Source: Clostridia bacterium (GTDB lineage Bacteria; Bacillota; Clostridia; Christensenellales; Aristaeellaceae). From it: a stretch of DNA of 50,279 nt. The stretch covers positions 1 through 50,279 of the forward strand of contig JAFUCP010000213.1 of the NCBI GenBank assembly GCA_017459565.1. The letters are read 5' to 3'. Under the pieces are notes generated by a model, which was not told where the DNA came from, did not search any database, and saw nothing but the letters and a program-made list of their open reading frames with translations. Position numbers and translations under genes: made by a program. This document shows positions 8,001-15,897 of the stretch, piece after piece (position 1 is the stretch's first letter; each line of letters opens with the position of its first letter).

Positions 8001-8780
8001 TTATTTGATCCCCGTCAACAGCGCCGAACCGCTCAGCCCCATCCAGGTCGCCTCGAATTTCGTCATGTACTTGCCGTCGGTGGTGTCGATCAGCTCCACC
8101 TTCTGATAGCCCATGTCCCTGAGACGCTGCACAAACGCCTGCATGTCGCCGTATTTCGACTTGGAAAAGATATCGTGCAGGGCAAAAGCGCCGCCCTTTT
8201 TCAGCGTCCGCAGGGTCTCCAGCAGATATTGCTGCCGGTCGCCGGGGATGTTGTGATAGACATAGTTGCTCACCACGGCATCGAAGGTTGCGTCGGGAAA
8301 GTCGAGATGCGTGGCGTCGCCCTGCCGGAACGAGGTGTTCTTCACGCCCTCGGCCGCAGCGTTGCTCTCGCAGAGTTTTTTGTTGAAGGAAGCGTACTCC
8401 TTGCCCCAGCGGTCGATGCCCACGATCTGGGCCCGGGGATTGCGCTTCGCCACGGCGATGGCCAGCGCACCGCTGCCGCAGCCCACGTCCAGGCACTTGC
8501 CGCCGGCGGGCAGCTTTACATGTGCCGCAGTGCCCTCGATGATCTGCCGGGACATCTGCCGCTTGCCGTCATAGCTGAAGGCGCGCCGCATCAGCACGGC
8601 CCAGACGGTCAGCCCGCAGAACACCGCCGCCAGCACCGCGAAAGCGACGACCAGCACCGTCTTCAGCGTGCCCTGCACCAGCAGGGAAAGCACGATCGCC
8701 GCGGCGGCGCAGCCCAGCGCACCGCCCAGGAAGGACCAGATCATGCCCTTGGGCATCCAGTTTTTATAATCAGGTTTCAT
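8001..8780 (-). CDS. Membrane-anchored class I SAM-dependent methyltransferase
   Basis: 259 residues. Two hydrophobic helices come first (about 14-36 and 40-65), followed by a cytosolic SAM fold with KCLDVGCGSGALAIA (96-110), the acidic VGIDRWG, FDAVVSNYVYHNI and LKKGGAFALHD. The order implies an enzyme tethered at the inner face of the membrane, which hints at a lipid, quinone-like or membrane-protein substrate; this is inference. Its ATG overlaps the stop of the upstream methyltransferase (ATGA), so the two are translationally coupled, with GAGGAGG 7 bases before it. Confidence 0.9.
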   Translation of the reverse strand: MKPDYKNWMPKGMIWSFLGGALGCAAAAIVLSLLVQGTLKTVLVVAFAVLAAVFCGLTVWAVLMRRAFSYDGKRQMSRQIIEGTAAHVKLPAGGKCLDVGCGSGALAIAVAKRNPRAQIVGIDRWGKEYASFNKKLCESNAAAEGVKNTSFRQGDATHLDFPDATFDAVVSNYVYHNIPGDRQQYLLETLRTLKKGGAFALHDIFSKSKYGDMQAFVQRLRDMGYQKVELIDTTDGKYMTKFEATWMGLSGSALLTGIK

Positions 8781-9421
8781 TTTATGGCCTCCTCGCTTTG
8801 CTTTCTTGCCAGCACCGTGATCCACGGCTTGGACGGATGATGGTCGCTCTTCACTTCACAGAAGCCCGCCGCCCTCAGCGCCGCTTCGATTTCGCTCGCC
8901 GTGTGCGTCTTCATCCCGTCGATGATCTTTTCAAATTTCAGGCCCGTGGCGTCGGTTCCGTCGGATTCGTTGCAGATCATGAAGTATCCGCCCGGCCTGA
9001 GTACCTTCGCCACCTGCTCAAAGCATTTCTCCAGCCCCGGCCAGAAATAGATGGTTTCAAAGGCCGTGGCAAGGTCAAAGACTTCGGAGGGCAGCCTCAG
9101 ATCAGATACGTCTCCCTGCTGCACTTCACAGCGTCCCGCGGCAATCATGTCCCGGTTGTATTCTCTCGCCTTCTCCACGGACAGCTCGGAATAGTCCACG
9201 GCGGTGATATGCGCCTTGGGATACCTCCTCAACAGTTCGCCGACGTTCCTGCCGCCGCCGCAGCCGAGGTCAACGGCGCCTTTCGGGTCAATCTCCGGCA
9301 AATGAGAAAATCCCCAGTCCGCCATCTTCGCGTGCCCGGAGTTCATGCCGCCCAGCATCATCTTGCCCAGAAAGCCCTCCGGCTTGCGCGTCTGGCTCAC
9401 GTAATCCTTAAACAAGCCCAT
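8777..9421 (-). CDS. Class I SAM-dependent methyltransferase
   Basis: 214-residue soluble methyltransferase and first gene of its operon. The N-terminus (GLFKDYVSQTRKPEGFLGKMM) precedes the SAM core: AVDLGCGGGRN (49-59), AVDYSELSVEKA, FDLATAFETIYFWPGLEKCF and VLRPGGYFMICNE. The start at ATG 9421 has AAGGAG 10 bases upstream; a GTG at 9430 is too close to it. It overlaps the next gene by four bases. Substrate unknown; the YFWP pattern is shared by similar clostridial proteins I have seen annotated only as methyltransferases. Confidence 0.9.
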   Translation of the reverse strand: MGLFKDYVSQTRKPEGFLGKMMLGGMNSGHAKMADWGFSHLPEIDPKGAVDLGCGGGRNVGELLRRYPKAHITAVDYSELSVEKAREYNRDMIAAGRCEVQQGDVSDLRLPSEVFDLATAFETIYFWPGLEKCFEQVAKVLRPGGYFMICNESDGTDATGLKFEKIIDGMKTHTASEIEAALRAAGFCEVKSDHHPSKPWITVLARKQSEEAIK

Positions 9422-9461
9422 AATCGTCACGCTCCTTGCGTAGTTAGTTAATCCTTACTTC

Positions 9462-9489
9462 ATTATACCCCGAAGGGCTGAAAATGCAA
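9462..9489 (-). promoter_or_regulatory. Promoter of the 9421-6361 methyltransferase/membrane-protein operon
   Basis: Minus strand: TTGCAT (9489-9484), 16-base spacer, TATAAT (9467-9462). GTTAGT-containing AT-rich boxes flank it (9443-9452 and, reversed, 9499-9510) and resemble the tetR operator half-site, but they do not keep the full GTTAGC-N5-CTAATA form. Confidence 0.6.
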
Positions 9490-9525
9490 GAGTTGTTTGT
9501 TAAAACTAACCATAAATCCGTCAAG

Positions 9526-10239
9526 TCACTTCCGCACGCTGACCCACAGCCCGTTTTCCAGCTTTGCCAGTTCGTATTCTTGGGCGGCGGGGTTTTTATC
9601 CCCAACAATGCAGTAATCGCACAGGCCCGAGGTGCAGCAGGTGCCCTCCCGGATCAGCGTGGCGTGCAGCTTCTGCATGGCCATATGATCGCAGTTGCAC
9701 ATCACAGGCAGCACATCCTCCATGTGGTGGCGCTTGGCAAATTCCGCGTTTGGGCACTGGGTATAGCCGTAGCGGACGATGCCGTTTTTCCTGTCATAGG
9801 CATACCCCTTAATTCGAAAGGACGCCGGAAACGCGCCGATCTCCTTTTTGCGCTGATTCTCGGCTCTCTTGAACGCCAGGTTCGCAAGGCGGTTGTCCCA
9901 TTTGCGATTCAGGTTGAACAGCCTGCCCAGCACGTCAAACCCACCCATGAAGCAGTTAAAGATGTCCTGCTGAATGTCCGCAAGCGGCGGCTTGTCCGGG
10001 ATCACGGCGTACCAGGCGAAGATCAGTATGGGATCATAGATGCTGGCCGTCATCTTCACGCCGCCCATGGCCGGCTCATCCTCCAGGAACGCGCAGTATT
10101 GCTGCTGCGCCTTCTCCCACAGCGCTGCCGCCGTGGGGGCATCGTAATACCGGCGCAGCAGCGTTTTCACACACTTCTTTGCCTTCTTCGAATAGGCCGC
10201 GTGCTTTGAGCGATCGAAGGGCAAATCCTTTTCTCTCAT
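9526..10239 (-). CDS. L-2-amino-thiazoline-4-carboxylate hydrolase-like protein
   Basis: 237-residue soluble protein. The C-terminal half (YGYTQCPNAEFAKRHHMEDVLPVMCNCDHMAMQKLHATLIREGTCCTSGLCDYCI) has the cysteine/His/Asp layout I associate with the ATC-hydrolase-like family: CPxAEFA, a Cys-x-Cys-Asp, an Arg-x3-Cys and a final CDYC. In Pseudomonas the named enzyme opens the thiazoline ring of ATC to S-carbamoyl-cysteine, but most family members have no known substrate. The ATG at 10239 is preferred over GTG 10299 because the homologous region begins near it; its ribosome site is weak. Last gene after a membrane protein and a methyltransferase. Confidence 0.65.
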   Translation of the reverse strand: MREKDLPFDRSKHAAYSKKAKKCVKTLLRRYYDAPTAAALWEKAQQQYCAFLEDEPAMGGVKMTASIYDPILIFAWYAVIPDKPPLADIQQDIFNCFMGGFDVLGRLFNLNRKWDNRLANLAFKRAENQRKKEIGAFPASFRIKGYAYDRKNGIVRYGYTQCPNAEFAKRHHMEDVLPVMCNCDHMAMQKLHATLIREGTCCTSGLCDYCIVGDKNPAAQEYELAKLENGLWVSVRK

Positions 10240-10339
10240 TTCACGTTCCAGCTTTCTTCCAAAACAAGGTGATTCAACGCCGCCGGCGCGGAAAAGCACC
10301 GGCAGGATGCCCCGCTTTGGCCAGGGATTGGTATTACAT

Positions 10340-10816
10340 TCAGATGAGCGCCACGATTCCCGCGACGATGGCGGCGCCGGCGACCCAGATGGCCGTGAGG
10401 ATTCCCCGCTTTTTCAGCACCTGCGGCCAGGTCTGCACAAAGGGAATATCCCCCGTGCCCGGAATGACCCAGAAGGCGCTGTGGCCGACCCACAGCCGGT
10501 CAATCACGATGCCGTCGTACCAGTTCATCACTTCCAGAAACAAAAGCGCCTGCCAATACGCGTCCCGGAAGGCATGGATGCCGTTCCAGACGCGCACAAT
10601 CAACACGAGCGCCGCCGCCATGACCGCAAAGAAGGCCGTCATAAAGCGCTTTCGCCGGCGATTGACCGTCGCCCGATCCGTCAATCCCAGCGCGTACACC
10701 CGCTCCTGCACGGGCTTTGGATAGAAGAACAAGCCGTTCAGGGCGCTGTTCCCCACGCCCAGCTTAACCATTCCTGTGAACAGGGCGCAATAAAGCATCA
10801 GCTGTATGACAATCAT
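10340..10816 (-). CDS. Four-helix membrane protein, member C of a local paralogous family
   Basis: 158 residues with four hydrophobic segments. WYDGIVIDRLW, in the loop after helix three, corresponds to FDILALDWFL and YDMIFFDWFL of members B and D; FPETE is replaced by IPGTG. The ATG at 10816 lies five bases after the methyltransferase stop, suggesting coupling. Like its relatives it has no recognised domain name. Its consistent pairing with methyltransferases implies a shared membrane-linked process. Confidence 0.75.
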   Translation of the reverse strand: MIVIQLMLYCALFTGMVKLGVGNSALNGLFFYPKPVQERVYALGLTDRATVNRRRKRFMTAFFAVMAAALVLIVRVWNGIHAFRDAYWQALLFLEVMNWYDGIVIDRLWVGHSAFWVIPGTGDIPFVQTWPQVLKKRGILTAIWVAGAAIVAGIVALI

Positions 10817-10821
10817 GGCGC

Positions 10822-11505
10822 TCACTTTCTGCATCTGAAGCAGGCTATGCCCTCGTAACGGGTCACGTCCGCTTCCGCGTACATTGCGCAAAGCCGCTTT
10901 CTCAGGCTTTCCTCGGTCTCGTAGGGCGGCGTAAAATAGCCCTTGGGCTGGTAGAGGCGCCGGATGAACCAGTCCGTGCGCGCACAGCCGCCCCGGATGT
11001 AACAGCAGCCGCAAAAGGTGCCGCCGGGCCTGAGTACCCGGTAAGTTTCGCGCCAGGCCGCTTCCTTATCCGGGAAGGCGTGAAAGCCGTTGAGGGAAAG
11101 GACGACATCGAAGCTATCATCCTCAAAGGGCAGCGCGCCTACGTCCCCCTGTGTAAAGCGCACATTTTCAATCCCCATGCGCTCCGCCCGCACCCGGGCC
11201 GTCCCCATCATGTCCGGCGAATAGTCCAGGCAGTTGATATCCGCGCCTGGAAGCGTGCGATAGACCGGCATGGTCAGCACCCCCGTGCCCACCGGCACCT
11301 CCAGCAGCCTTCCGGCAAACCCCTCCGGCACGCCGGACAGGGCGCGCTCCAGATAGGCGCAGTTCTTTTCGCCGTCCATGTTCCACACGATCCGGCATAT
11401 CGCCTTGCCCAGCAAGGTGGAATAGGTTATCATGCCGTCGTAGAAGCTGGCATGGCCACCGGCCTGCCTGTAGGCGTTTTTGATCTGAGCATGTCTGTCC
11501 GTCAA
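10822..11505 (-). CDS. Class I SAM-dependent methyltransferase, TTG start
   Basis: 227 residues from TTG 11505, which is preceded by GGGGAGGG at 7 bases; the open frame runs 31 codons further up but without a ribosome site. The SAM core reads LLEVPVGTGVLTMP (68-80), NCLDYSPDMM, FDVVLSLNGFHAFPD and VLRPGGTFCGCCY. The last 70 residues contain several cysteines (CGCCY, GGCA, CFRC), unusual among its neighbours. It lies between two four-helix membrane-protein genes in the same direction. Acceptor unknown. Confidence 0.87.
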   Translation of the reverse strand: MTDRHAQIKNAYRQAGGHASFYDGMITYSTLLGKAICRIVWNMDGEKNCAYLERALSGVPEGFAGRLLEVPVGTGVLTMPVYRTLPGADINCLDYSPDMMGTARVRAERMGIENVRFTQGDVGALPFEDDSFDVVLSLNGFHAFPDKEAAWRETYRVLRPGGTFCGCCYIRGGCARTDWFIRRLYQPKGYFTPPYETEESLRKRLCAMYAEADVTRYEGIACFRCRK

Positions 11506-11601
11506 AGTCTTTCCCTCCCCTGGTGGTAAATCGAACAATCTGCAAGAGCTGACCGGCGGAAAAGGCACCGCCAGATGCGCCGCCGTATTGTGCGGCATTT
11601 T

Positions 11602-12099
11602 CTAAAATAAAGTGCAAATCCACGCGGCCAGCGCGGATGCCCCGGGGAATATGACCAGCAGCTTCAGCAGCTGGCTTTTCAGGTTGAAACCGTACCTTCT
11701 TCCGCTGAGCGCCGGCTCCGTCTCCGGGAAGAAATGCTGAAAGAAGTGGAATTTGCAAAGCAGAAACCAGTCGAAGAAGATCATGTCATAGGCTTTGTAG
11801 ATCGTAAAGATCGTTACAAACCGCGCAAAGAACCGCCAGAACGTAAAGCCGCTTCTGAAGCCATCCCAGATGGAGACGACGCCCACACCCAGGATCATCA
11901 GCGCGCTCAGGATCATCATCACCCACCCCATGGTCCTGGCGCCATAGAACAATTCCCTCTCTTTCGGCCTGATCAGCGCCCGGGCCTCCTTCGGGGCCGA
12001 GGAAAAAAACCTCTCGTCCTGAACAAATGCCACCGCCGCGATCAGCAGGACCGTGATCGCTCCGCAAAATACGAGTGCCAGAAATACCGTCAACAGCAT
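11602..12099 (-). CDS. Four-helix membrane protein, member D of a local paralogous family
   Basis: 165 residues, four hydrophobic helices. DGFRSGFTFWRFFARF and YDMIFFDWFLLCKFHFFQHFFPETE closely match member B (6869-7366), showing a duplication. The first gene of its operon, with AGGAGG 8 bases before the ATG. I saw no convincing -35/-10 pair in the 180 bases between it and the hydrolase gene upstream. Function unknown; not a known transporter or sensor. Confidence 0.78.
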   Translation of the reverse strand: MLLTVFLALVFCGAITVLLIAAVAFVQDERFFSSAPKEARALIRPKERELFYGARTMGWVMMILSALMILGVGVVSIWDGFRSGFTFWRFFARFVTIFTIYKAYDMIFFDWFLLCKFHFFQHFFPETEPALSGRRYGFNLKSQLLKLLVIFPGASALAAWICTLF

Positions 12100-12279
12100 G
12101 GCGCTTTCCTCCTATACAGTCAATCAACGGCGCGCTGCTTGAAAAACGTCAACGTCTTTTTTTGCAAACGCCTTCGGGCGCATCATAATAGACTCTCCGT
12201 GACAGCGCGAAACCAGCCGCCGGGAATTCTCCGATCCGCATTGGCGAATCTTCATGCCCGCGCGCGCTCCATGAATCCT

Positions 12280-13050
12280 TCAATCTACCGGCTGCTCCAT
12301 AAACCCGTCAATCGCCTTCAGCACCGGCGCGGTATACTGCTCACCGCCGAAGAGCCACTGCTCATGCTGCATATCAAATTCCCGAATCTCCGGGTCACGG
12401 AAATACCTTCTGTAGCGTTTCAGATATTTTTCACCCATCTTTTTCGCATAGATGAAATGGACCTTCGTGTTCTTGACGTGGATATCGTCCTTTAGATGGG
12501 TGAGCAGGTCCGTGTAATACTCGTTTTTGATGGACTCCGGGCTGAATTTCGCAAAGCAACCCATAAAGCGATCCGCCGTCTCATCGCTCATTTCAAAGAA
12601 GCGCTTGAGCTTTTCCCGGGTCTTTGCCCGCTTGCTTTCGTTCCCGGCAAAGCTGGTCAGAAGCGGAACCACGAGCTTTGATTGCAGCCACGCGCTGCAT
12701 TTACCGCTCTGGTCAAGGTCCGGGCTTCCAAAAATGCCATGGTCGATATGGATGTTTTCCCGCTGGATCAGCTGTCCCACAAAGGTGCTGCCCAGGGAGG
12801 AGCCGATCGCGCCGTCAATTTTCCCGTCGTGGTGATCTTTGATATATCTCTCGATCTTCTCCGTGACCGTGATCATATCGGGAAAAATCATGCCGCTGCC
12901 ATCAAAGCCGTCGTAATTGACACAGATCAAGTGATACTTCTCCCCCAGCCGGTCCAGTACCGCGGCAAAATTCGTCTGATAATCGCAGGCCGTTCCCGGC
13001 AGCAGCATCAGCGTCTTCCCCGAGCGACTTCCCATTTCGTCAAATTGCAT
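12280..13050 (-). CDS. Alpha/beta-hydrolase fold protein, paralogue of 16446-17201
   Basis: 256 residues. The nucleophile elbow is GSSLG with Ser85; a likely catalytic His lies in QHEQWLFGG near the C-terminus, and LLPGTA near residue 18 could form the oxyanion hole. No signal peptide, so cytoplasmic. The VNYDGFDGS and DGAIGSSLGST blocks match CELDGHYDGS and HGVIGLSLGGT in the protein at 16446, so the two are paralogues. The ATG at 13050 has AAGGAGG upstream, 22 bases after the methyltransferase stop. Esterase, thioesterase or amidase activity all remain possible. Confidence 0.85.
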   Translation of the reverse strand: MQFDEMGSRSGKTLMLLPGTACDYQTNFAAVLDRLGEKYHLICVNYDGFDGSGMIFPDMITVTEKIERYIKDHHDGKIDGAIGSSLGSTFVGQLIQRENIHIDHGIFGSPDLDQSGKCSAWLQSKLVVPLLTSFAGNESKRAKTREKLKRFFEMSDETADRFMGCFAKFSPESIKNEYYTDLLTHLKDDIHVKNTKVHFIYAKKMGEKYLKRYRRYFRDPEIREFDMQHEQWLFGGEQYTAPVLKAIDGFMEQPVD

Positions 13051-13072
13051 CGTCGCGCCCTCCTTTGTCCCT

Positions 13073-13696
13073 TCAATTCTTCCTTCCGGTGACCGTATAG
13101 ATCATGCCCTTGACCTGCCGGGAATCCACAACGGTGAATCCCGCGCCTGCCATCATCCCTTCAATGCCCTTGCGATCCGTGGTGTGAAAGTCGCCGCTCT
13201 TCATCAACCTGAAGAGGATGTGATTGTCGATCCAAGCGCCGATGCCGCCGATGCCGGTATCGGAGAGGATATACACGCCTCCGCTCTTCAGCACGCGCTT
13301 CGCCTCCCGCATCGCCTTTTCGGGATAGGGATAGTGATGAAAGCTCTGGGAGCAGGCGACGATATCGAAGCTCTCGTCCGCATAAGGCAGCCTGTCGGCG
13401 GAACCCACCGTGAATTCCGCGCCGGGAATATCCTTGCCCTTCGCCACACGGATCATCTCGTCCGACAGGTCCACGCCGCAGTATCTTGCGGATCTCTGCT
13501 TCGCAAGGATATCGATCAGAAATCCCGTTCCGCAGCCCACATCCAGCACCGCTTCATAGGCGATGCCCTTGATCTGCGCCGCAATGTCGCGGCAGCTGAT
13601 TTTCCCGTTTTGCGAGTAATAATATGTGTCGCGCTGATCATATTCGGCAGCCTGCCCGTCAAAGTGCTTCTTGGACAGCGCTTCGTAATCCTTCAT
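13073..13696 (-). CDS. Class I SAM-dependent methyltransferase
   Basis: 207 residues, soluble. N-terminal HFDGQAAEYDQRDTYYY, then AVLDVGCGTGFLID (49-62), CGVDLSDEMIRVA, FDIVACSQSFHHYPYPEKAM and VLKSGGVYILSD, a textbook UbiE/methyltransferase_11 layout. Start ATG 13696 with GAGGAG 8 bases upstream. It is the first gene of a two-gene operon with the alpha/beta hydrolase and has a tetR-operator-like site about 60 bases before its start. Substrate unknown. Confidence 0.92.
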   Translation of the reverse strand: MKDYEALSKKHFDGQAAEYDQRDTYYYSQNGKISCRDIAAQIKGIAYEAVLDVGCGTGFLIDILAKQRSARYCGVDLSDEMIRVAKGKDIPGAEFTVGSADRLPYADESFDIVACSQSFHHYPYPEKAMREAKRVLKSGGVYILSDTGIGGIGAWIDNHILFRLMKSGDFHTTDRKGIEGMMAGAGFTVVDSRQVKGMIYTVTGRKN

Positions 13697-13750
13697 ATCG
13701 ACCGCTCCTCATCGCGCCTCTGCCTGTGCTTCACAGAAGCAGCAGACATA

Positions 13751-13767
13751 TATTAGAAACCGCTAAC
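13751..13767. promoter_or_regulatory. TetR-operator-like site upstream of the 13.7 kb methyltransferase
   Basis: TATTAG-AAACC-GCTAAC, the same half-sites and 5-base gap as at 5588-5604 and at 6295-6311 (reversed). It lies where the promoter should be; a possible minus-strand -10 (TAATAT) overlaps it, but no good -35 is visible. Confidence 0.5.
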
Positions 13768-14006
13768 TTTCATCCATTAAGAAGGCCCGCCGCATGATGG
13801 GCGACAGGCCTCCGTTAGCCTTCACTTACTATTATATATCGCAAGGCGCGTCTTTTCAAGACGGACGGTTTGAAAATATGTAATAATATTGGGTATAAAA
13901 CGAGCCTGTTTACACAAGTCTTCTGACAGGTTCAAAAGCAGCGTCCCGTTATCCCTATTGAACCCGGCATAATTATACCGCCGGGACGATTCCGGCGGCA
14001 TGTCGT

Positions 14007-14246
14007 TCAATCCATATATTCCCCGACAGGCGTGGACAGGCTCTGCTTTCTGACCTTCAGGATGATGGAACCGTCGGGCTGTTCCACCTCGCTGTCGATT
14101 CTGAACTTTGACCCCTTTCGTTCCAGCCCTGCCTTGTAACTCTCCACCTCGTTTCGGACGTGGCGCGCTGCCTCATCGCGGGGACAATCCTCCTTCAGCT
14201 GAAAGTGCAGTGTCTGATATAGACATGCCGCAATCACTCTTTTCAT
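14007..14246 (-). CDS. Small hypothetical protein
   Basis: 79-residue soluble protein with no family I recognise. It starts with an ATG overlapping the stop of the preceding gene (ATGA), the main evidence that it is real, and keeps the GC-rich codon use of its neighbours. The sequence is mixed alpha/beta with charged residues and no cysteine cluster or membrane helix. The 310 bases from here to 13697 hold no other gene: they contain the operator-like site, an AT-rich patch and a CCGCCGG/CCGGCGG hairpin (about 13979-13999) without a T-run. Confidence 0.6.
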   Translation of the reverse strand: MKRVIAACLYQTLHFQLKEDCPRDEAARHVRNEVESYKAGLERKGSKFRIDSEVEQPDGSIILKVRKQSLSTPVGEYMD

Positions 14247-14599
14247 TCTGCGTTTCCTCCCGTCTTTGTCTTTCGCATGGCCGCCGTGCGCTTTGCGGCG
14301 GCCACCTTCTTTTCCCGAAGCGACTCTATGCGCAGACGGTCCGCCTCTTCCGCCTGCCGTCTCTTTTCCTGTAGCCTGGCCATTTCCAGCTCCTGGCCGA
14401 TGATCTCCGCTCGGCTCCTGTCCTGCTCCGCCCTCTGCTGGACTTCATCCCGTTCAAAGCGAATAAATCTGCCGACAGATTGAGGGTAGGCAAAGGTCTT
14501 TTCTTCACCGTTGTCGAAGGCGATGACTATTCTCGGCGGTTCAAAGGAAATGACGCTTCCCTTTCCGAATCTGACATGCGCGACAGCCTCTCCAACCAT
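14243..14599 (-). CDS. Hypothetical protein with KOW-like beta segment and coiled coil
   Basis: 118 residues. The first 45 (VAHVRFGKGSVISFEPPRIVIAFDNGEEKTFAYP) follow the H-x2-FG-x-G-x-V / I-x-V-x-F-x2-G-x-K-x-F-x-YP pattern of small beta-barrel modules resembling KOW or CarD-type segments. The rest is a charged heptad-like helix (about 50-110) rich in Glu, Arg and Lys that ends in a basic tail. This suggests nucleic-acid or ribosome-associated binding, but no function is known. The ATG at 14599 follows GAGGAGG. It forms a two-gene operon with the 79-residue protein. Confidence 0.7.
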   Translation of the reverse strand: MVGEAVAHVRFGKGSVISFEPPRIVIAFDNGEEKTFAYPQSVGRFIRFERDEVQQRAEQDRSRAEIIGQELEMARLQEKRRQAEEADRLRIESLREKKVAAAKRTAAMRKTKTGGNAE

Positions 14600-14936
14600 G
14601 TGTACACCTCCTCGCCACCCTCATTTTACCAAATCATCCCGCGAAAAATCCAATGTGTAAAGCTGAAAAAGTTCTCACCAAATCCTTTGGTCATTCTGCG
14701 CAAGGCGCGCGATGCTGTCCGCCGCCATCTCAAAGGACACGCCACCGGATGCCACACCAACGGTTTATCAAATCCGCCGCCGTCGAACCCGTGCGCTCTC
14801 CTGTCAGCTGCCCGCTCTCAAGGCTCCGTCGCATTATGTCGGTCCGCGCCGCCCGGGAATGTAATAACGGCGCTCACCGTTCCAGAATCGCTTCCCGCCG
14901 GGATGCCCCTGCCCCACGCCTAAGCCGCATCCATTC

Positions 14937-14965
14937 TTGCAATCACGCCCTGATTGTGATATGCT
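14937..14965 (+). promoter_or_regulatory. Promoter of corA
   Basis: TTGCAA (14937-14942), 17-base spacer, TATGCT (14960-14965). The start codon follows about 20 bases later. The rest of the 386-base gap from 14600 shows no gene, RNA or repeat that I could support. Confidence 0.6.
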
Positions 14966-14985
14966 TTCCACATGGAGGGGAGCGC

Positions 14986-15897
14986 ATGTATTATCTGATC
15001 AAAGAGGTTCTGACACCCTGCGGTGAAAAGGATATCCATAAAGGTGGCGCGCAGTACGCGGTCGTGCTGACCACGCAGCAGTGGCAGCGGCAGAAGGAGC
15101 GCTTTGACATGCTGATCGACATGGAGATGGACGCGCCGCAGGAAACAAAGGCCGTCGTCAACATGGATTCGCTGACGGGCACGCTTTCCATTCCCAATCG
15201 GAATGAAATCGGCGGCCAGCGGCACAATTTCTCATTTGCATTGGACGAGAAGGGCATTGTTCTGGTCGATGACAGCGGTTATGTGCTGGAAATGATGAAT
15301 AAGCTCCGCCAGACCAAGAGATGGCGGCTGCCCGGTCTGGAGCGCTTTCTGTACGATCTGCTGGAGGTGACCATCGGCAACGACCTGACGCTGCTCGAAA
15401 GATCGGAGCATCAGCTGAACCTGATTGAAGAGGCCATTCTGCGCGACGAGGTCAAGGTCTACCCCAAGGAAATGAACGATATTCGCGGCGACCTGCTCGA
15501 TCTGCGCGTACACTATGAACAGCTGATCGATCTCGGGCAGGAGCTGGAGGAAAACGAGAACGGCTTCTTTAAGGAAGAAAACCTTCGCTATTTTCACATG
15601 TTCACAGAGCGGGTCACGCGTTTGCGGGATATTGTCAACGGGCAGCGCGAGTATGTGATGCAGCTGCGCGATTTGATGCAGTCTCAGCTGGACGTCAGGC
15701 AAAACCGAATCATGACGGTACTCACGGTCGTCACATCCATCTTCCTGCCGCTGACGCTCATCGCGGGCTGGTACGGCATGAACTTTCGCTACATGCCCGA
15801 ACTGGAATGGCGATACAGCTATCCCGTGGTCATCGCCGTCTCTGTCGCCATCGTGATCGTCTGCCTGATCTGGTTCAAGCGGAAAAAATGGATGTGA
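14986..15897 (+). CDS. corA: CorA-family divalent cation (Mg2+/Co2+) channel
   Basis: 303-residue inner-membrane channel that forms pentamers and moves Mg2+ (also Co2+ or Ni2+ in some members). A long soluble, largely helical N-terminal region (1-235) is followed by two C-terminal membrane helices separated by the diagnostic YGMN loop (about 262-265) and a basic tail FKRKKWM. The ATG at 14986 has GGAGGGG 5 bases upstream; the frame stays open a further 111 codons but that part has poor composition and lies before the promoter. Monocistronic. Confidence 0.93.
   Translation: MYYLIKEVLTPCGEKDIHKGGAQYAVVLTTQQWQRQKERFDMLIDMEMDAPQETKAVVNMDSLTGTLSIPNRNEIGGQRHNFSFALDEKGIVLVDDSGYVLEMMNKLRQTKRWRLPGLERFLYDLLEVTIGNDLTLLERSEHQLNLIEEAILRDEVKVYPKEMNDIRGDLLDLRVHYEQLIDLGQELEENENGFFKEENLRYFHMFTERVTRLRDIVNGQREYVMQLRDLMQSQLDVRQNRIMTVLTVVTSIFLPLTLIAGWYGMNFRYMPELEWRYSYPVVIAVSVAIVIVCLIWFKRKKWM

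Noticed and set aside
13822..14010. 62-codon minus-strand frame starting TTG after the 79-residue gene
   Set aside because: It overlaps the previous stop (TTGA), but the DNA turns AT-rich and the peptide has no recognisable features or start signal.
14653..14985. Possible 111-codon N-terminal extension of corA
   Set aside because: It runs across the promoter, has no ribosome-binding site and its residues look non-coding (Arg/Pro/Cys-rich); the ATG at 14986 has a strong site.
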